Shown: one piece after another, positions 58,573 through 64,000 of the stretch
Numbering within the stretch: position 1 is the first letter of the stretch
Layout: each line of letters begins with the position of its first letter
Source: Francisellaceae bacterium
Lineage (GTDB): Bacteria; Pseudomonadota; Gammaproteobacteria; UBA6186; Azoamicaceae
Direction: 5' to 3'
Length of the DNA: 64,000 nucleotides
NCBI GenBank assembly: GCA_018703155.1
Contig: JABJGS010000036.1
Coordinates: 1 to 64,000, forward strand
Position numbers and translations under genes: made by a program
The notes under the pieces: generated by a model
What the model saw: only the letters and a program-made list of their open reading frames with translations
What the model was told of the DNA's origin: nothing
Databases searched by the model: none

Positions 58573-59313
58573 TTATTTACTAGCATGTTCTTTTACTTGC
58601 TTAAGAGCTGCGTTGAATTTTTGAATAAAATCATTTTTATAAGGAAATTTACTACTGTTTTTAGCAAACCCTACATGAGCATTTTCACTACTTACTTTTT
58701 TTATAACTAACCCTTTAGAAAGTGATGGCATGTCTATCATTAAATTATCAACAAGAATAGAATTGTTAGTGTAACAATCAGCTTGACCTGAGCTCACCAT
58801 TTCAAGATTATTCATAGAAGAGTCACTCTCTATTAATTTTATTTTACCTTCTTTGACCAATACTGAAAAAGGATTCCCCGCAGTATTACCTGTATCTCCA
58901 GTAAACGTTAGCCCAAGATAATCATTAGGAAAATAATTTCTAGGTTGACTCATAGCAGTATTATTACAAACCACAACAAAATCTTCAGTATAGAGAGGCT
59001 CTGAATATGGAGAAATCCATGGTCTTTCATTTGGTCGATAATAAGGGGGAACAATTGCAAATGCATTGCCATTTTTCACAGCATCTAGACCTTCCTGCCA
59101 AGGCATCATTTGCCAACGTAATTCATAATCTGGCATTAACTCAAAAGCTTGGCTGACAATATCAACATACTTACCTTTTGCCACGCCCTGCTCATCATAA
59201 ATAAAAGGTTTATAGTTTGCATCTCCAACCATTGTAACTACAGTTGTCGCAAAAGCTAATGGTGCTAATAACATAGCGAATATTGTGGAAAGGAATAATC
59301 TTTTTATTTTCAT
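58573..59313 (-). CDS. Periplasmic solute-binding protein (family 3)
   Basis: About 246 residues. Signal peptide MKIKRLFLSTIFAMLLAPLAFA; mature protein has the bilobal pattern of polar amino-acid-binding proteins (NYKPFIYDEQGVAKGKYVDIV; MPWQEGLDAVKNGNAFAIVPPYYRPNER; GDTGNTAGNPF; SGQADCYTNNSILVDNL). Start at 59313 with GAGG nine bases upstream. No permease or ATPase neighbours, so a solitary receptor or scavenger. Confidence 0.8.
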   Translation of the reverse strand: MKIKRLFLSTIFAMLLAPLAFATTVVTMVGDANYKPFIYDEQGVAKGKYVDIVSQAFELMPDYELRWQMMPWQEGLDAVKNGNAFAIVPPYYRPNERPWISPYSEPLYTEDFVVVCNNTAMSQPRNYFPNDYLGLTFTGDTGNTAGNPFSVLVKEGKIKLIESDSSMNNLEMVSSGQADCYTNNSILVDNLMIDMPSLSKGLVIKKVSSENAHVGFAKNSSKFPYKNDFIQKFNAALKQVKEHASK

Positions 59314-59485
59314 AGTTATCAACCTCAAATTGTTCATATTAGTTATTAAGTGTAGTCAAGCAATTTGATATATTGTGAGGGAAATGTTGATAATTATCAG
59401 AGCAATTACAATAGGTTGTAAAGTTTAATAAACTTTCATAAATTGAGAGTAGTTATAGACTAGATAAGAAATGACATTTTCATGA

Positions 59486-59518
59486 AACCTCCCACTGAAG
59501 CTTATTCAGTAGGAGGTT
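59486..59518 (-). terminator. Terminator after the porin gene
   Basis: AACCTCC-ACTGA...TCAGT-GGAGGTT stem with a short loop, 20 bases after the porin stop on the minus strand. Tail only weakly T-rich. Confidence 0.55.
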
Positions 59519-59538
59519 ACACATATTTTTGTAAAAAA

Positions 59539-60651
59539 TTAAGCTACAGTTCCACCAAAACCAATTTTTATACCTAACATAGCAGTTAGGACATTATTGT
59601 AGGTTGCAGTGCTATTTTTAAGCTTGTAGTTTCTTAGACCCATGTAGACTTCTGCATTTACTGAATCAAATTTCTGAGCAACACCTGCTCCATATGATGT
59701 AGCTTTATCATTATTTGCGACGGCATTCTTTCCATTAAAGTAATCTACCGCAAAATTAGTTTTTCCGTATGAGTTCAAGTCAGATTTTTTACCTACTTGT
59801 ACATACCCATAGCGATGATTTTTATCTCCATCATTTAGCCTTTTTCTTTTTGCAAAAGCCACTGATGCATTCAGCCCTGTACCATTATGTAAAACACCTG
59901 CAGAGCCATCTAAAACTTTCTCCGCTTTACTATTACCATTTTTAGAAAACTTATAATATCCCAAAGCCCCTCCAAACAATATTTCTTTGGTTTTATCACT
60001 ATTGTAGGTCAATGCTACATCTGAGCCATACTGTTCATTATTAATACGTCCAACTGATGCAGACACTACCACACCGGCAAAATCTGGTGAGGTATACCGA
60101 GCTCTATTTTTACGACCCAAGCCATCATAATTATTAAAGTAAGTCCCAACAGTAGGATCTGTACTCACAACTTTAGAGTTAGAGCTCTTATCATGAAAAT
60201 ATAGTCCACCACCAACTACTGAGACAGCAGAATATGAAGTATTCCATGTATCAGAGAAACTAACTTCAGCAGTACCATCTGTAGCCATGCTACCTTTTCC
60301 TACTGATATTGTTCCAAAAGAAGTCTTTAACCAGGTATCAGCATGACGAATTGAAAAAGAATCTGATCCTGATCCGTCTAGCTGATTAACAGAAGCACTA
60401 TTTGCAGCCACTAAACCTAGTTCAAATTTTCCACCTATCATCAAGCATTCTTGTACATCAACATCACCAGCAACACCAAACCTAGTACCACTAGCATCAT
60501 TGTCTGCAAAAAAAGTATTTTTTGCATGGCCATCATCTGCAGCAAACGCGACCCTATTAACATGTCCGTACCAAGTAGTCCCAGCTACAGACAACTGCGG
60601 TGATAATAATACCGCTATAGACATAATATATAATTTGTTCTTAATACGCAT
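59539..60651 (-). CDS. Gram-negative general porin
   Basis: 370 residues with a signal peptide (MRIKNKLYIMSIAVLLSPQLSVA). Porin-4-like pattern: GTTWYGHVNRVAFAADDG, ASGTRFGVAGDVDVQECLMIGGKFELGL, TWLKTSFGTISVGKG, then alternating amphipathic strands and Gly/Asn loops to the end. Trimeric outer-membrane channel. The C-terminus reads MLGIKIGFGGTVA: the last residue is Ala, not the aromatic that BAM substrates usually end with; the nearest Phe is 5 residues in. Upstream GGAG at five bases. Confidence 0.85.
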   Translation of the reverse strand: MRIKNKLYIMSIAVLLSPQLSVAGTTWYGHVNRVAFAADDGHAKNTFFADNDASGTRFGVAGDVDVQECLMIGGKFELGLVAANSASVNQLDGSGSDSFSIRHADTWLKTSFGTISVGKGSMATDGTAEVSFSDTWNTSYSAVSVVGGGLYFHDKSSNSKVVSTDPTVGTYFNNYDGLGRKNRARYTSPDFAGVVVSASVGRINNEQYGSDVALTYNSDKTKEILFGGALGYYKFSKNGNSKAEKVLDGSAGVLHNGTGLNASVAFAKRKRLNDGDKNHRYGYVQVGKKSDLNSYGKTNFAVDYFNGKNAVANNDKATSYGAGVAQKFDSVNAEVYMGLRNYKLKNSTATYNNVLTAMLGIKIGFGGTVA

Positions 60652-60922
60652 GAGGACTCCAATGTAAACGCTTTAATGATAATAAAAAAATAAAATATTA
60701 TTCTAATTATAGAGGGATAATATTAATTATCAAAATTAATTTCATTGCAATAAAGATAATAGAAATATCCATGGTGACAAATTAATGAAATTTTAATTTA
60801 TTGTTGTAGTAAATACCGATTATATAATTGCTATCTGCCAACAGTATAACCATTACCAAAAAATGGTTTTGCGAAAATCCACCACCACCTGAACCAGGAG
60901 TTACTGGCATAATAGTGTAATT

Positions 60923-61759
60923 CTATTGATTTTGCACCCATGGCCTCTCAACCATCCCTAGGTTATCTGTGTTAAACGCAAATACACTAAACTCTTCTGG
61001 GTATTGCGTATCAGCAATATTATAAATGGAAGTATTCAGATCTTCGTATATATGTGGTGTTAGTACTGTGAATTCTATTACATGACGCATTTTTTTATCA
61101 TTATATTCAGACCACTCAGCATCAGATACATTTCTATAGCTTGCTGTATCTGTAGTTAAACGTACATCTTTTTTCGTACGAATTAAGATAGACACTCTTA
61201 CTGCAATAACACGTAATTTTTCTTCCTGAGTTAATTCACGTATATCTTTAATTCTAAAAGTCTCAAACCTTGGATCTGTAAGTTGTGCAAACATATTAAA
61301 TTCATCAATATTACCGTCTATAATTTTGACCCAGGTTGAATCATCAGATGAGCACAGTAAACTATCTCCATCTTTTTTCAATCTTAAATTTTGATTACGG
61401 TTAGGCCCTACAACATTACCATTACAATCAATAATATTTAGTGGCGGACCTGTTGAGGCAACAAATTTATACTCTTCATTGTTATAATCGATATGATTAC
61501 CGTTATATAGGGCACCAAGGTCATTGTACACTGACTCTGCATGTTGCCTATAACCAGTTTGAGATATCAATCTATCTAAATGATAAACTACAAATCTAGA
61601 TTCTTGACTTATTTGTCCCATGCTCTTAGTCAGAGATGTGACCTGTTTGCTGGTGCCAAATACCTGCATGATAGACATAATTAAGAATGAGCCCGTAGCC
61701 AAACCAATTAGCAAAGAAGCCAGCGACATACCCTGTTGTCTAAAATATGTTTTTCTCAT
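60923..61759 (-). CDS. PilW-like minor pilin
   Basis: 278 residues. Class III signal: basic MRKTYFRQQG, then MSLASLLIGLATGSFLIMS. It lacks the near-universal Glu at +5 of type IV pilins (Ser there). Extended soluble domain with TKSMGQISQESRFVVYHLDRLISQTGYR, the conserved post-helix block of PilW. Start at 61759, with AGG six bases upstream; the ATG two codons earlier has no spacing. Follows pilU by 11 bases. Confidence 0.8.
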   Translation of the reverse strand: MRKTYFRQQGMSLASLLIGLATGSFLIMSIMQVFGTSKQVTSLTKSMGQISQESRFVVYHLDRLISQTGYRQHAESVYNDLGALYNGNHIDYNNEEYKFVASTGPPLNIIDCNGNVVGPNRNQNLRLKKDGDSLLCSSDDSTWVKIIDGNIDEFNMFAQLTDPRFETFRIKDIRELTQEEKLRVIAVRVSILIRTKKDVRLTTDTASYRNVSDAEWSEYNDKKMRHVIEFTVLTPHIYEDLNTSIYNIADTQYPEEFSVFAFNTDNLGMVERPWVQNQ

Positions 61760-61770
61760 AATCATCCTAT

Positions 61771-62877
61771 CTACATTATTGAGACTCCATCCAAACTAGA
61801 GCCACCATCTTTCTTATCTTCTTTTAATTTAATCAATAACCTTAAATTATTTTCCGAATCTGCTGCACGCATTGCATCATCATAGCTAATAAGTCCTTTT
61901 TGATACAGAGAAAATAAGGATTGATCTATAGTCTGCATGCCCTCACTTCCTGATCTTTCCATCAAAGGCTTAACCTCACTTATATTACCATCTTTAATGT
62001 GAGCGGTCATTGCTGGTGTATTTAATAAGACTTCCATAACTGCAACTCGACCTTTACTCCCTTTACGTCGCACTAACCTCTGTGCAACTATGCCAGATAA
62101 ATTAACAGATAACTCTGCATATATTTGATTATGGTTACCTTGAGGGAAAAAACTAACTATCCTCTCTAGAGCTTGAGAGGTATTAGTCGCATGTAATGTC
62201 GCAAGACACAAATGTCCAGTTTCAGAAAAATGGATCGCATGCTCCATAGCTTCTTTAGTTCTAATTTCACCGATTAAAATAATATCAGGTGCTTGCCGCA
62301 AAGTATTTTCTAATGCATCTTGCAACGAATGGGTATCAATTCCTACTTCTCTTTGACTAACAATACATGACTGATGATCATGTATAAATTCAATAGGATC
62401 CTCGATCGTGACAATATGTCCGGTATCATACTTATTTCTATTACCTATCATGGCTGCAAGAGTAGTACTTTTACCACTACCAGTAGCTCCCACGACTAAA
62501 ACTAGTCCTGTTCGCACCATTGAAAGTCTCTCAACTATACTTGGAACCCCCAATGCCGCAAGCTCTGGAATTTTATCTTCAATTCTACGTAGTACAGCTC
62601 CAATAGTATTTTTTTGATAATACAAATTAAGACGGAATCTGCCAATATCATTAAAAAACAAAGCACAATTAAGCTCTAAATTATTTTCGAATTCAGATAT
62701 TTGCACTTCATTTAATTCTTGGTAAATAAGACTTTTACATCTATCTTCAGTTAAAAGTTCATCTGCAATATTAACTAGTGCCCCATCAACTTTCATTGAT
62801 GGCTTGGCACCTACAGCTAAGTACAAATCTGAAGCTTTCTCTTTCACTACAGCCTGTAAAAAATTTTCTAAATTCAA
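61771..62877 (-). CDS. pilU: Type IV pilus retraction ATPase PilU
   Basis: 368-residue secretion AAA ATPase. Walker A GATGSGKSTTLAAMIG, Asp box IVTIEDPIEF, Walker B DIILIGEIRTKE, His box HLCLATLHATNT. C-terminus extends beyond the PilT end with a polar Lys/Gly tail. Accessory to PilT in pilus retraction. Starts at a TTG, 15 bases after pilT. Lacks the AIRNLIRE motif of PilT. Confidence 0.93.
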   Translation of the reverse strand: MNLENFLQAVVKEKASDLYLAVGAKPSMKVDGALVNIADELLTEDRCKSLIYQELNEVQISEFENNLELNCALFFNDIGRFRLNLYYQKNTIGAVLRRIEDKIPELAALGVPSIVERLSMVRTGLVLVVGATGSGKSTTLAAMIGNRNKYDTGHIVTIEDPIEFIHDHQSCIVSQREVGIDTHSLQDALENTLRQAPDIILIGEIRTKEAMEHAIHFSETGHLCLATLHATNTSQALERIVSFFPQGNHNQIYAELSVNLSGIVAQRLVRRKGSKGRVAVMEVLLNTPAMTAHIKDGNISEVKPLMERSGSEGMQTIDQSLFSLYQKGLISYDDAMRAADSENNLRLLIKLKEDKKDGGSSLDGVSIM

Positions 62878-62892
62878 GTGTACTACCTACCT

Positions 62893-63930
62893 TTATTTGA
62901 ACAAATCTTTATTTTCCGCCTTCATTCTTGCAGCTTTCATTGAAATTGTTTTTTTGCGCACTAACTCTTGTAAACATTGATCTAAAGTCTGCATGCCAAG
63001 TGATTTACCAGTTTGCATGACAGAATACATTTGTGATACTTTTTCTTCCCGAATAAGATTTCGAATTGCTGATGATGCAATCATAATTTCATGGGCGGCG
63101 GCTCTACCAACATCTTCTTTGGGTACCAGTACTTGTGAAATTACTGCTCGTAATGACTCGGATAACATTCCTCTAACTATGGCCTTTTCTCCAGCAGGGA
63201 AAACATCAACCATTCTGTCAATAGTTTTAGGAGCCGAGCTAGTATGCAAGGTACCAAACACTACATGGCCAGTTTCAGCTGCTGATAGTGCTAACCTAAT
63301 AGTCTCTAAATCTCTCATCTCCCCAACCAAGATCACATCAGGATCCTCACGCAAAGCTGATCGTAATGCATTATTGAAGCTTTTTGTGTCTCGACGTACT
63401 TCTCGTTGATTTATCACTGACTTTTTTGGTTTATGAACAAATTCAATAGGATCTTCCACCGTCAAAATATGGTGCCCTTTATTTTCATTAAGGTAATTGA
63501 CCATAGCAGCAAGAGTAGTACTTTTGCCACTGCCAGTTGGACCTGTTACTAATACCAAACCTCTTGGAGTATCTGCAATATCTTTAAATATTGTTGGAGC
63601 ACCAAGCTCCTCTAAACTTTTAATTATTGTAGGTATAGTCCGTAAGACCCCAGCTACACCACGATCCTGATGAAACACATTAACCCTAAATCTTGCCAAG
63701 TCAGGAATTTCAAATGAAAAATCTATTTCTAAGTCATTCTGAAAGTCTTTACGCTGTTCGTCACTCATAACATCAAACAACATCTGAGATGCTTGTTCAT
63801 TCGTTAATACAGGAAGATCTAACTTCTTTATTGTGCCATCAACCCGAAGAAGTGGAGGCATACCTGTAGTAATATGCACATCTGATGCACCATTCTTTAC
63901 CCCAAACGCAAGTAATTCTGTAATATCCAC
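62893..63930 (-). CDS. pilT: Type IV pilus retraction ATPase PilT
   Basis: 345 residues. Walker A GPTGSGKSTTL, ILTVEDPIEF, VILVGEMRDLET, HVVFGTLHTSSAPKT, and the PilT-specific AIRNLIREEK near the C-terminus. Powers pilus disassembly for twitching and DNA uptake. GTG start with GGGGG six bases upstream. First gene of pilT-pilU-pilW-like. Confidence 0.95.
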   Translation of the reverse strand: MDITELLAFGVKNGASDVHITTGMPPLLRVDGTIKKLDLPVLTNEQASQMLFDVMSDEQRKDFQNDLEIDFSFEIPDLARFRVNVFHQDRGVAGVLRTIPTIIKSLEELGAPTIFKDIADTPRGLVLVTGPTGSGKSTTLAAMVNYLNENKGHHILTVEDPIEFVHKPKKSVINQREVRRDTKSFNNALRSALREDPDVILVGEMRDLETIRLALSAAETGHVVFGTLHTSSAPKTIDRMVDVFPAGEKAIVRGMLSESLRAVISQVLVPKEDVGRAAAHEIMIASSAIRNLIREEKVSQMYSVMQTGKSLGMQTLDQCLQELVRKKTISMKAARMKAENKDLFK

Positions 63931-64000
63931 TATCTACCCCCAAGTTAAAATTAGTTAAAATAGATCCCATGTAAACTCAAAGGACCAATATATGCATGAT

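Noticed and set aside
60782-60910. A 42-codon minus-strand ORF after the PilW-like gene (MPVTPGSGGGGF...)
   Set aside because: No RBS, no family resemblance and AT-rich tail; probably chance or a small remnant.

Overview
The window is AT-rich DNA from a Gram-negative gammaproteobacterium. The housekeeping neighbourhoods gmk-rpoZ-spoT, dut-algC, rpmB-rpmG-rph and pilT-pilU are typical of that class. Several large proteins of eukaryote-interaction type (a nucleotidyl cyclase toxin, a leucine-rich-repeat giant, ankyrin remnants, orphan effector-like ORFs), a TraT-like lipoprotein and several decayed or frame-split genes suggest a host-associated, probably intracellular member of or near the Legionellales. 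That placement is inference; no rRNA, tRNA or secretion-system genes are present to test it.

Layout. 1-6.5 kb is an accessory, minus-strand block: a wrecked class D beta-lactamase, a frame-split orphan gene containing an A7 tract, a small orphan, and a 763-residue protein carrying the active-site residues of class II (edema factor/CyaA/ExoY) nucleotidyl cyclases. 6.7-9.0 kb is a two-gene cassette of a CphA-like ATP-grasp ligase and a group II PLP decarboxylase. 9.2-12.7 kb has a hydroxyacid dehydrogenase and divergent zinc-uptake genes znuCB/znuA. 12.6-21.4 kb has ubiA, an EamA exporter, an M20 hydrolase-fpr-astA-astD arginine-catabolism operon and recG. 21.4-25.3 kb starts with a TPP riboswitch controlling a frame-split sodium/solute symporter, followed by an AspA/AstE-like protein lacking zinc ligands and an MFS transporter. 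25.3-29 kb is FMN reductase, spoT, rpoZ and gmk.

29-38 kb is a second accessory block: two overlapping orphans, a ~1480-residue LRR protein and a TraB/GumN-family gene split by a -1 shift. 38-43 kb returns to core genes (xth, rph, rpmG, rpmB, a TraT-like lipoprotein, dut, algC). 43-47.7 kb is accessory: an orphan, a HepT/MntA toxin-antitoxin pair, an ankyrin relic and a receiver-domain protein. 47.7-55.8 kb is core: pyrE, a GldAFG-like ABC system, then the methyl-cycle run metK-ahcY-metF with rsmE and yqgF. The end carries a large PilX-like surface protein, a solute-binding protein, a porin, a PilW-like pilin and the pilus retraction ATPases pilU and pilT.

The clearest novelty is the cyclase toxin. 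The second theme is that three genes are interrupted by exactly a -1 shift at slippery motifs (A7, A8 and T TTA AAT). These could be pseudogenes, transcriptional-slippage-rescued genes or programmed frameshifts.
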